64,000 nt of DNA, from the NCBI GenBank assembly GCA_035308025.1, contig DATGHL010000022.1:1-64000 (forward strand), read 5' to 3'. This document shows, one piece after another, positions 54,793 to 61,925 of the stretch. Source of the stretch: Candidatus Binataceae bacterium. GTDB taxonomy: Bacteria > Desulfobacterota > Binatia > Binatales > Binataceae. The notes below the pieces were generated by a model. That model was not told where the DNA came from. It saw only the letters and a list, made by a program, of their open reading frames with translations, and did no database searches. The position numbers and the translations under genes were made by a program. Position 1 is the stretch's first letter, and each line of letters starts with the position of its first letter.

Positions 54793-55549
54793 GTTCCGCC
54801 CGACACGCATCGCGTCGAAACTTCTCTTCTTTTCAATTCTGATCAGCTTCGCGCTAATCCTTGACCTCGCCGGCGCGCGCGCTAATCAGATTCAGACCCT
54901 GCCGTCGCAGCAAAACCTGCCCGCGCCACCGCCGCCTGTATCAGCGCCGCCGATTAGTAATCAGAACCAGCGTCAGGAAGAGACGATTCCGCCAGTCATC
55001 AAGCCCAATCAGGGTCAGGAATCTACCCTTCCGCCGACGTCGCCCGGCGCCCAGGGCAGCACGCACGAGATTCCGCTGCCCGAAGTCTTTCGCGGATGCT
55101 GGCACGGGACGGTGCCGAGAGTAGATTCGATCGTCCCAATCGATCCGCTGGCCGGCCGCACCATCTGGCTCACCAAGGCCTATACGCTCTGTTACAAGCA
55201 GGCCGGCGCCAATGGCCAGTGGGTGCTGACCTACGCCGAGGGCGCGGTCGCCAATCGGAGCGAGGTCAGCGATCAGCGCCAGGCGATCAAAGTGAAATCG
55301 GTGAAGGGCGCAGATCGCGCCGAGATTACCGCCTATCTGCACTTCCGCGCGCCGACGATGGGTCTGTTTGGCCCTACCGGCCGCATGAACACGCTGGACG
55401 AACTCTCGCATCTGCACTGTTACGTGATGCCCGATCAGCAGGTGATGGACGTGCAAGCCGCCGTCTTCATCGAGCAGAACGGCCGCCCCTCCGTCAATCT
55501 CACCTGGCACACGCGCTTTTATCGCACGACCGCCGCCGACGCACACTGA
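54788..55549 (+). CDS. Exported Pro-rich protein with unclear start
   Basis: The coding frame is convincing from about 54788: a signal-like segment 'ASKLLFFSILISFALILDLAGARANQ', a Gln/Pro-rich linker ('PSQQNLPAPPPPVSAPPISNQNQRQEETIPP') and a C-terminal globular domain of about 150 residues ('FRGCWHGTVPRVDSIVPIDPLAGRTIWLTKAYTLCYKQ', ending in 'HTRFYRTTAADAH'). No ATG, GTG or TTG lies close to the signal sequence; starts further up would overlap the 83-residue gene. An ACG or ATT start, or an upstream indel, are possible. Family unknown. Confidence 0.55.
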   Translation, partial: SKFRPTRIASKLLFFSILISFALILDLAGARANQIQTLPSQQNLPAPPPPVSAPPISNQNQRQEETIPPVIKPNQGQESTLPPTSPGAQGSTHEIPLPEVFRGCWHGTVPRVDSIVPIDPLAGRTIWLTKAYTLCYKQAGANGQWVLTYAEGAVANRSEVSDQRQAIKVKSVKGADRAEITAYLHFRAPTMGLFGPTGRMNTLDELSHLHCYVMPDQQVMDVQAAVFIEQNGRPSVNLTWHTRFYRTTAADAH

Positions 55550-55574
55550 TGCGCTCCGCCGATTCAGTCCGTGC

Positions 55575-56018
55575 TCATTCGTCGTCCAATTCATAGTCCA
55601 TCGGATTGGCGTAAATCACGCCATCCTCGACGCTGAGTTCGATTCGATAGAGAAACTTGCCGCAGGCGCCGCGCGGCCCGGAGATGCATTCGCCGGTATC
55701 GGGCTGGTAATAGGCGTTGTGGGTCTGGCACATCAGGTAGCGGCCGCGCTCGGCGAAGAACTGATTGTCCACCCAATCCATCGCCATCGGGATGTGACGG
55801 CACTGGTTGACGTAGGCGTGGAAATGGCCGTGATAATTGATCACGAAGCACTCCTCGTCAGCGCCGCGAATCGGCATCAGAAATTTCATCGAGTGGCCGG
55901 GCTTTACTTCCGCGGCGAGTCCTACCCGATAGCGGATCGATTCAGCCGTCGGCGTCGCGCGAACCTGATCGCGATGCGGGTTGGCGAGCGCGGCCCGGCG
56001 GCGCGATTTATCCGACAT
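55575..56018 (-). CDS. Rieske [2Fe-2S] protein
   Basis: The 147-residue protein has a basic N terminus and the Rieske motif 'YVNQCRHIPMAMDWVDNQFFAERGRYLMCQTHNAYYQPDTGECISGP' with Cys-x-His at about 84-86 and Cys-x2-His at about 111-114. The cluster passes electrons at a fairly high potential. No oxygenase catalytic domain is fused and the N terminus has no signal, so it is probably a soluble Rieske ferredoxin or assimilation-type subunit. It faces the unrelated IS1-type element. Confidence 0.86.
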   Translation of the reverse strand: MSDKSRRRAALANPHRDQVRATPTAESIRYRVGLAAEVKPGHSMKFLMPIRGADEECFVINYHGHFHAYVNQCRHIPMAMDWVDNQFFAERGRYLMCQTHNAYYQPDTGECISGPRGACGKFLYRIELSVEDGVIYANPMDYELDDE

Positions 56019-56098
56019 ACGGCATCAGTATTTCCGTCATTGCGCGGACAGTCTAGCGGCGAGCCGCGGAGCCTTCCCGCGATAGTTGACGGCTGGGC

Positions 56099-56114
56099 AG
56101 TGGGTCAGTTTGAA
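56099..56114 (+). repeat. Left terminal inverted repeat of the IS1-type element
   Basis: AGTGGGTCAGTTTGAA matches exactly the repeat read on the minus strand at 58418-58403. No target duplication is seen next to the tips. Confidence 0.82.
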
Positions 56115-56171
56115 ATCTGGCGCTCTTGATTCCGCCGTGCGCCGCCGCTCCGGCTATGCGATAATAGTCGC

Positions 56172-56414
56172 ATGGAGACCCGCAAGAAGCGTCCGCGCGA
56201 TCCGGTCCAACTTGCCAAGCTCATCGGTGACATAGCTACGGGTCAAGTCGAGGACCGCGAGCAGGACAGCCGGAATCCCGCCGCCGTCGCGCTTGGGAAG
56301 CTTGGCGGAGCGAAAGGCGGGAAAGCGCGAGCCGAAAAGCTGACTAAAGAACGTAAATCGGAGATTGCCAGAAAGGCGGCAAAAACGCGCTGGAAGTCTT
56401 CTCAGTCTGGATAA
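56172..56414 (+). CDS. Small Gly-Lys-rich basic passenger protein
   Basis: The 80-residue protein ends in 'VALGKLGGAKGGKARAEKLTKERKSEIARKAAKTRWKSS', a sequence type common in small proteins linked to mobile elements in Gram-negative bacteria, resembling a basic histone-like tail. The N terminus is 'METRKKRPRDPVQLAKLIGDIATGQVED'. It starts 58 bp inside the element and overlaps the next gene tail-to-tail by 13 bp. DNA binding is plausible from charge only. Confidence 0.65.
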   Translation: METRKKRPRDPVQLAKLIGDIATGQVEDREQDSRNPAAVALGKLGGAKGGKARAEKLTKERKSEIARKAAKTRWKSSQSG

Positions 56415-56674
56415 TGCCCATTTTCTCTCAGAAGTCTTTCGTAATCATCGAAATACAAGCGGCATTGAGCGATACCCTCGGCGTCAGAATATTTTATGAA
56501 AATCTGTCGAGCGATGTAGTCGTGCGATAACTCGCCACTGCCGCGCCGAATGCCGAATCGTCCGATTTTTTTCCCGTTGGCACTGATTGTTGCGACTTTA
56601 TGCTTACGATTTTTTGGCCTGAACTCGGCCTTAAGCTTGCGTGCGATTGTCTCCGCATCGCTTGCTGTCAGCAT
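56402..56674 (-). CDS. Passenger protein, candidate toxin-like partner
   Basis: The 90-residue product 'MLTASDAETIARKLKAEFRP', with 'ISANGKKIGRFGIRRGSGELSHDYI' and a charged end, has the size and the G-x-H-D type core of small HicA/YcfA-like RNA-interacting proteins, without clear identity. Its start overlaps the stop of the 125-residue gene by 7 bp, so they are cotranslated. A toxin-antitoxin or restriction-type role is inference. Confidence 0.5.
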   Translation of the reverse strand: MLTASDAETIARKLKAEFRPKNRKHKVATISANGKKIGRFGIRRGSGELSHDYIARQIFIKYSDAEGIAQCRLYFDDYERLLRENGHYPD

Positions 56675-57045
56675 CGCCGGACATGCTTCTTGAGCACGAC
56701 CAATTGCTTTTTAAGCTCCGCCCCTAAGGCAGTTTCATCCGCTATCCAATCGTCAAAAGCGTCCAGGATTTCGATTTCGAGCGCTTGACGCGCATCCTGC
56801 TTCGTAATGCCTGAGATCGCGATATTCGCCTCATCGAAACTGGCGATATAACCGAAGCCGGCGCGCTTGTACTGAAATCTTATCGGTTGCAGCAGGACAT
56901 AACCGCCGTCCTCTAAACTCTCGATTATGCCCTCTGAGAGCGCGGGCTCTTCCCAGACATTCTGTGTGCTTGTTCCAACGCGGAGCGAATTGGAAGCGCC
57001 CGGTACAGTAAAGCTCGGTATGGTAAATAACGTTGCTGCTGCCAT
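56668..57045 (-). CDS. Passenger protein, candidate antitoxin-like partner
   Basis: The 125-residue protein has a distinctive N terminus ('MAAATLFTIPSFTVPGASNS') and a C-terminal part 'GFGYIASFDEANIAISGITKQDARQALEIEILDAFDDWIADE' whose beta-beta-alpha outline recalls HicB-like proteins. It lies 11 bp after the DUF3467-like gene and overlaps the 90-residue gene. Identity is not established. Confidence 0.5.
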   Translation of the reverse strand: MAAATLFTIPSFTVPGASNSLRVGTSTQNVWEEPALSEGIIESLEDGGYVLLQPIRFQYKRAGFGYIASFDEANIAISGITKQDARQALEIEILDAFDDWIADETALGAELKKQLVVLKKHVRRC

Positions 57046-57056
57046 GTGGCCGTCCC

Positions 57057-57365
57057 CTAGTGTGTCTGCGTCGTCTGAAACTGTGCTAGTTGCCCTTGGA
57101 CCAATTGCAACAGCTCTACCATTCTTTGAGGTGTTATAGCTATCCTAATAATCGGTTTGGCCTTTACGCCTTCACGTTTGAGTTTCTCAATTTGTTCTGG
57201 CGTCGGGGCCACCGTGCTAATAAATGGAGGCTCGACAACACCAAAAGTTAGAAAAAATTCACTTGGCGTCTGCTGTATGAGGAACACGTTCGAAAACGCG
57301 ATCGGCATTCCACGTGATTCGTCCCAGTTCACTTGGACTTCGAGTGGTGGTGAATCGGGCATCAT
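57057..57365 (-). CDS. DUF3467-like passenger protein
   Basis: The 102-residue protein reads 'FSNVFLIQQTPSEFFLTFGVVEPPFIS' and ends 'IIRIAITPQRMVELLQLVQGQLAQFQ', the strand-strand and helix pattern of DUF3467, a small domain of unknown function. It is the first gene of the three-gene minus-strand cargo operon. Confidence 0.68.
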   Translation of the reverse strand: MMPDSPPLEVQVNWDESRGMPIAFSNVFLIQQTPSEFFLTFGVVEPPFISTVAPTPEQIEKLKREGVKAKPIIRIAITPQRMVELLQLVQGQLAQFQTTQTH

Positions 57366-57503
57366 ATCCTCTTTGGTTCTGGAACGGATAGCACCGTCGC
57401 AGCTGTTATTATCCGTTCTATTTTTTTGGGGGTCAATATTGTAAAGCTAGCCAAAAAGTGATAATTTGGCGGGTTTTCTTCATTTTGTTGCTAGAGCTTT
57501 GAT

Positions 57504-58412
57504 ATGGCCCTCATTGACCTGACATTACCTAGCCGGTCAAGCATAATGGTCAGTATGAACAAGCTGACCACGGAACGTCGCGCGGCAATTATTGGCATGA
57601 TGATAGAGGGCGTGTTCATCCGCGCGATCACGCGCATGACGGGCGTGAGCAAGAACACTGTCGCCAAGTTGCTCGCGGATGCTGGTAACGCCTGTCTCGA
57701 TTATCAGGATCGAGCGCTCCGCAATCTGCCGTGCAAGCGCATCCAAGCTGACGAAATCTGGTCTTTCGTTTACAGCAAGCAGAAGAACGTCCCGGAGGAG
57801 AAGCGCGGTCAGTTTGGTTATGGCGACGTTTGGACGTGGACGGCGATTGATGCGGATTCCAAGCTGATCGTTAGCTGGTATCTCGGACGGCGCGACGGCG
57901 ACGCGGCCTATTCGTTTATGACCGATCTGGCGAGCAGGCTCAGCAATCGCGTCCAGCTAACCACAGATGGCCACCATGCCTATCTGAACGCCGTCGATGA
58001 AGCCTTTGACCGGCAGATCGATTACGCCATGCTGGTCAAACAATACGGGACTGCGCCGGAAGCCGAGAAGCGTTACAGCCCGCCGATTTGTTTAGGAGCA
58101 GATCCGCAGGCGATACGTGGACGCCCCGACCCGGAGCATATCTCGACCAGCTACGTCGAACGGCAGAATCTTTCGATGCGGATGGGAATGCGCCGGTTCA
58201 CGCGTTTAACGAACGCTTTCAGCAAAAAGCTCGAAAACCATATGCGCGCGCTTTCGATCTACTTCATGCATTACAATTTTGTGCGCTTCCATCAGACGTT
58301 GCGCGTTACGCCCGCGATGCAAGCTGGCGTAACCGAGAAGCTTTGGGACTTGAGCGATATCGTGCGGATCGTGGACGATTGGGAAGCCGCGCAGAAAGAA
58401 AATTCAAACTGA
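57504..58412 (+). CDS. IS1-type DDE transposase
   Basis: The 302-residue protein (the ATG at 57546 or 57555 may be the true start: MVSMNKLTTERRAAII) has an N-terminal helix-turn-helix ('ERRAAIIGMMIEGVFIRAITRMTGVSKNTVAKLLADAG'), the DDE residues in 'IQADEIWSFVYSKQKN', 'QLTTDGHHAYLNAVD' and 'TSYVERQNLSMRMGMRRFTRLTNAFSKKLENH', and ends 'YNFVRFHQTLRVTPAMQAGV'. This is the IS1-family (long, single-ORF) transposase. It appears intact. Confidence 0.9.
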   Translation: MALIDLTLPSRSSIMVSMNKLTTERRAAIIGMMIEGVFIRAITRMTGVSKNTVAKLLADAGNACLDYQDRALRNLPCKRIQADEIWSFVYSKQKNVPEEKRGQFGYGDVWTWTAIDADSKLIVSWYLGRRDGDAAYSFMTDLASRLSNRVQLTTDGHHAYLNAVDEAFDRQIDYAMLVKQYGTAPEAEKRYSPPICLGADPQAIRGRPDPEHISTSYVERQNLSMRMGMRRFTRLTNAFSKKLENHMRALSIYFMHYNFVRFHQTLRVTPAMQAGVTEKLWDLSDIVRIVDDWEAAQKENSN

Positions 58413-58418
58413 CCCACT
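58403..58418 (-). repeat. Right terminal inverted repeat of the IS1-type element
   Basis: Plus strand TTCAAACTGACCCACT, the exact complement of the left end at 56099-56114. It overlaps the last codons of the transposase. Confidence 0.82.
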
Positions 58419-58521
58419 ACCGACCGCGGCGACGGTTTGCCCCGCATCGGATGGGACCGTAGAGTCGGAGCGACTTCGCGAAAAATCGAGGGCTGCGCAT
58501 TTCGGAGGGGTGCTAATTTCG

Positions 58522-59754
58522 ATGGATAAACCCAGGATTCGGCCGGTCGAAGCAGTGCCCATCGAGCAAGAGGGCCAGACCTACGTCATGCTGCGCGACC
58601 CCGCGGGCATCGCGCCGGCGCCCATCGCGATCGGCACGGGCGCCTATTTTCTCGTGACACTCTTTGACGGAGCCAATACGCTGCTCGACCTTCAGGCCGC
58701 CTTCACGCGCCGCTTTGGCGATCTTCTCCCCTCGGAACATCTAAACAGCCTGATCGAAGCGCTCGACCAAGGCTATTTTCTCGACTCGCCGCGCTATGCC
58801 GATCGCGTGCGCGAGATTCACGAGGAGTTCGCCCGTGCGCCGCAGCGCCCCGCCGCGTTGGCCGGTCTCGCCTACGAGAACGATCCGACCCGGCTCCGCG
58901 CCGAGATCGCGAGCTACTTTCAGCGTCCCGGCGCACCCGGAGAAATCCCGCCGCCGCGCGCCGACGGTGCGGCGCTGAGCGGCTTGATCTCGCCGCATAT
59001 CGATCCGCGGCGCGGCGGCGCCGCATACGCTCACGCCTACGGCGAACTGCTGACGCGCGAGCGTCCCGAACTGGTGATCATCCTCGGAACCTCCCATTAT
59101 GGTATGGGCGCGCAGCTCTTCACCGCCACGCGCAAGGACTACGCGACGCCGCTCGGCGCGGTCGCGACCGATCGCGCCTTCGTCGACCGCCTCGCCGCGC
59201 GTTATACTCAAGGTGGTTTGTTCGCTCAGGAAATTCTCCATCGCAACGAGCACTCGATCGAATTTCAGGCCCTGTTTCTGGCTTGGGCGCTGGGCACAGC
59301 GGGTTACAAAATCGTCCCGATCCTGGTCGGCTCGTTTCACGAAATGGTCGGAGCCGGCGAAAGCCCGGCTCTCGACGAGCGCGTGCGCGGTTTTATCGAC
59401 GCGCTCCGCGCGGAACTCGCCGCCGAAGCGCGGCGCGTGTTGATTATTGCCGGGGTGGATTTCGCGCACGTCGGCAGAAAGTTCGGCGACCAGTTCAAGG
59501 CCGACGATAAAATCGCTGAGTGGGTAAAGAGCGCAGACCTCGCGCTCATCGAGAATATCAAACGCGGCGATCCGGACGGCTTCTTCGCCGACGTCGCCAA
59601 GGATCGCGACGCGCGCAAGATTTGCGGCCTCTCGCCGATGTACACGCAGCTTGAACTACTGCGCGGGCATCAGGCGCGCCTGCTGATGCACGACATCGCG
59701 ATGGAGCCGCAGACCGAATCAGCAGTTTCGTTCGCGAGCCTCGCGATCGATTAA
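58522..59754 (+). CDS. Memo-like protein (AmmeMemoRadiSam system protein B)
   Basis: I prefer the ATG at 58522, 11 bp behind CGGAGGGG, over the GTG at 58510; the protein then has 410 residues. After an N-terminal helical-winged part of about 110 residues ('AIGTGAYFLVTLFDGANTLLDLQAAFTRRFGDLLPSEHLNSLIEALDQG', PqqD/winged-helix-like) comes the Memo domain: 'LISPHIDPRRGGAAYAHAY', 'VIILGTSHYGMG', 'HRNEHSIEFQALFL', 'VDFAHVGRKFG' and 'KICGLSPMYTQLELL' with the metal His, His and Cys ligands. The family is a non-haem-iron/copper-binding dioxygenase-like fold. The radical-SAM partner is not in the window. Confidence 0.88.
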   Translation: MDKPRIRPVEAVPIEQEGQTYVMLRDPAGIAPAPIAIGTGAYFLVTLFDGANTLLDLQAAFTRRFGDLLPSEHLNSLIEALDQGYFLDSPRYADRVREIHEEFARAPQRPAALAGLAYENDPTRLRAEIASYFQRPGAPGEIPPPRADGAALSGLISPHIDPRRGGAAYAHAYGELLTRERPELVIILGTSHYGMGAQLFTATRKDYATPLGAVATDRAFVDRLAARYTQGGLFAQEILHRNEHSIEFQALFLAWALGTAGYKIVPILVGSFHEMVGAGESPALDERVRGFIDALRAELAAEARRVLIIAGVDFAHVGRKFGDQFKADDKIAEWVKSADLALIENIKRGDPDGFFADVAKDRDARKICGLSPMYTQLELLRGHQARLLMHDIAMEPQTESAVSFASLAID

Positions 59755-59772
59755 TCCGGCGGCGCGCGCGCC

Positions 59773-60489
59773 TCAGCTCGAGTGTCGTTTGAGAAACTCC
59801 CGCACGCGCTTCACCGCTGCGGGCGCACTCGTGGCGCTCTTCCACGACTTAACTACCTCGATACTCGGATTAAGCCGCGCGATCTCGTCGGAAATCGGCG
59901 CGGGATGATAGAGATCGTCGCCGCACAACAGGAGCATCGGGGTTGTACACGAGCGCACAAAATCCTGCGACACGGAAAAAACGAAATCGCCGCCGTACAT
60001 GGTTTCGCGGAAGGCCGCAAAATCGCCGTCACTGATCCGGCGCGGAGCCGGCAGTTTGCCCGCCCAATTGTCAAACATCTCGCGAAACGCCGCGCGATTC
60101 TCGTGCAATCCGATCGGATTTTGCAGCACCGCGGCACTGATCCGCGACGGTGCCGCTTTGATCAGACCCAGGCAATAGGACGACCCGATGCAGCCGCCCA
60201 TGATATGGCTGCGATCGATCTTCAGATGGTCGAGCAGCGCCAGATGATCGGCCGCGTAGGTATGCCAGCCATCGGCGGCGGTTACCGGACCCTGAGAACG
60301 GCCGGCGTTGCGCTGATCCATCGCTATGACGCGAAAGTCGGCGGCAAACTCTTTCGTCGGATCGAACGGACTGCGATGCCAGAACTCGATCGCCGAACCC
60401 ATCCCGCCCGGTGCGAAGAGCAGGATGGGATACCCACTGCCGAATTCCTCGTAGTAGAGCGAAACCTCGCCGTGTGTGAACGTTGGCAT
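59773..60489 (-). CDS. Alpha/beta hydrolase with a Cys at the nucleophile elbow
   Basis: The 238-residue protein is a compact alpha/beta hydrolase ('GYPILLFAPGGMGSAIEFW', 'RVIAMDQRNAGRSQGPV'). At the nucleophile elbow it reads 'HIMGGCIGSSYCLG', so G-x-C-x-G replaces G-x-S-x-G, as in dienelactone hydrolase. The acid and His are present in 'LLLCGDDLYHPAP' and the C-terminal 'VKSWKSA' region is without an obvious His, so the third residue is uncertain. The gene is followed by CaiB-family CoA-transferase on the same strand. Confidence 0.82.
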   Translation of the reverse strand: MPTFTHGEVSLYYEEFGSGYPILLFAPGGMGSAIEFWHRSPFDPTKEFAADFRVIAMDQRNAGRSQGPVTAADGWHTYAADHLALLDHLKIDRSHIMGGCIGSSYCLGLIKAAPSRISAAVLQNPIGLHENRAAFREMFDNWAGKLPAPRRISDGDFAAFRETMYGGDFVFSVSQDFVRSCTTPMLLLCGDDLYHPAPISDEIARLNPSIEVVKSWKSATSAPAAVKRVREFLKRHSS

Positions 60490-60529
60490 CGTCGCCTCCT
60501 CTAATTAACGCCAGCGAAAACAATCGCGA

Positions 60530-61768
60530 TCAATATTTGCCCTCGATCAGTACATTTGCCGCGCGCAGTTCCTCGATCTCCTGTTCGCTGCGGCCGAGCA
60601 GATCGCGCAGCACTTCGCGGTTGTGTTGGCCGAGCGTCGCGGCTTCGAGCGGCAGATCCTTGGGGAACTCCGAAAAGCGCAGCGGCATCCCGGGAATCTC
60701 GAACTTGCCGACGAAGCGATCCTCGATCGTCCGCACGGTGCCGCGCGCACGATGATGCGGATGGCTGATAGTCTCCTCGATCGAGAGCACCGGGGCTGCG
60801 GGTACGGCATTTTTCTGCATGTGGGCAACGGCGCTATCGCGATCCGGAAAAGTGGCGAGCCAATCCTCGATCATTTTGATCAGCTCAGCACGATTCGCCA
60901 GGCGGCCCGGATCGGTGCCGAATTTCGCGTCATCGACGAGCTCGGGCCGGTTCATCGCCTTGCACAAATCCTTCCAGTGATGGAGGAAGGCCATGATGAC
61001 GACCCATCCGCCGTTGGCCTTAAAGACTCCCGCCGGCGCGATGTAATTGAGATGGGGACCCTGGCGCGACGGTTTGAGCTGGCCATTGCTCCCGCTGTAC
61101 TGATGCACGCTGACTTCGTGACAGTGGTAGTAGACGTCGAGCAGACCGACATCGAGATGCTGCCCGCGCCCGGTGCGATCGCGATGGCGCAACGCGGCGA
61201 GGATCGCCAGCGCCCCGTGCACGCCGGTGTTCACGTCGCCGACTGCGACCAGCGGAATGTAGGGTGTGCCGCCGGCCTCGCCGATCATCGAAGTGACGCC
61301 CGAGTAGGCCTGCGCGATGAAGTCGTATCCGGGCAGCTTCGCCAGCGGACCGGTCTGCCCCAGTGCGGAGATCGAGCACAGTATGATGTCCTTGCGCATC
61401 TCGCGGAGGCGGTCATAACCGAGGCCCATTTCGGCCATCGTGCCGGGTTTGAAGTTCTCGACCACCACATCGACTTTGGGGACGAGCGCGGTGACGATTG
61501 CCATCCCGCGCGGATCACGGATATTCAGGCAAACGCTCTTTTTGCCAAGGTTCTGCTGGATGTAATAGAGGCTGCGATCGTTGCCGCGCAGCTTCGACAT
61601 GCCGCGCACGAAGTCGCCATTCGGCGCCGCTTCAATCTTAATCACCTCGGCGCCCATCTCGGCCAGCATCCGCGTGCAACTTGGACCCGCGAGCGCGCGG
61701 GATAAATCCAGCGCCCGGATTCCGCTCAAAACATGCTCCATCGCACCAGCCATCGGCAGCACCTCCAT
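60530..61768 (-). CDS. CaiB/BaiF-family (class III) CoA-transferase
   Basis: The 412-residue protein has 'LDLSRALAGPSCTRMLAEMGAEVIKIE', 'NLGKKSVCLNIRDPRGMAIVTAL', 'DVVVENFKPGTMAEMGLGYDRLR' and the catalytic Asp in 'VAVGDVNTGVHGALAILAALRHRDRTGRGQHLDVGLLD' (about 176). It moves CoA between carboxylic acids through a mixed anhydride. GGAGGTGC-like RBS precedes the ATG. With the hydrolase downstream it fits activation of a carboxylate; the substrate is not readable. Confidence 0.92.
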   Translation of the reverse strand: MEVLPMAGAMEHVLSGIRALDLSRALAGPSCTRMLAEMGAEVIKIEAAPNGDFVRGMSKLRGNDRSLYYIQQNLGKKSVCLNIRDPRGMAIVTALVPKVDVVVENFKPGTMAEMGLGYDRLREMRKDIILCSISALGQTGPLAKLPGYDFIAQAYSGVTSMIGEAGGTPYIPLVAVGDVNTGVHGALAILAALRHRDRTGRGQHLDVGLLDVYYHCHEVSVHQYSGSNGQLKPSRQGPHLNYIAPAGVFKANGGWVVIMAFLHHWKDLCKAMNRPELVDDAKFGTDPGRLANRAELIKMIEDWLATFPDRDSAVAHMQKNAVPAAPVLSIEETISHPHHRARGTVRTIEDRFVGKFEIPGMPLRFSEFPKDLPLEAATLGQHNREVLRDLLGRSEQEIEELRAANVLIEGKY

Positions 61769-61925
61769 TTAGTGACGGGTATCCTCGCAAAGCCTCTGGC
61801 ACTCGCACAAGCCGGAGCGCGTGGTGGCGCGAGTTAACCATACCGTAACCAATGCGGTTCCAACCGGGTATCGCGACGGGCTATTCTGGCCCTCTTTCCG
61901 GAGCGGACAATGCCCGGATCGGACG

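Larger units (their letters stand above)
56099..58418 (+). mobile_element. IS1-type element with four passenger genes
   Basis: Identical 16-bp inverted repeats at 56099-56114 and 58403-58418 bound 2.32 kb. The transposase at the right end stops 6 bp before the tip. The left 1.3 kb holds one plus-strand and three minus-strand small genes not related to transposition. The interior is more AT-rich (notably 56400-57500) than the host DNA, as expected for acquired cargo. IS1 relatives are usually below 1 kb without cargo. Confidence 0.78.

Noticed and set aside
57295-57325. CACGTG-containing sequence as another parS site
   Set aside because: ATTCCACGTGATTC matches only the core hexamer; the outer arms do not fit, and it lies inside a passenger gene.
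56090-58427. Target-site duplication flanking the IS1-type element
   Set aside because: The 8-9 bp outside the tips (GGCTGGGC left, ACCGACCG right) differ.
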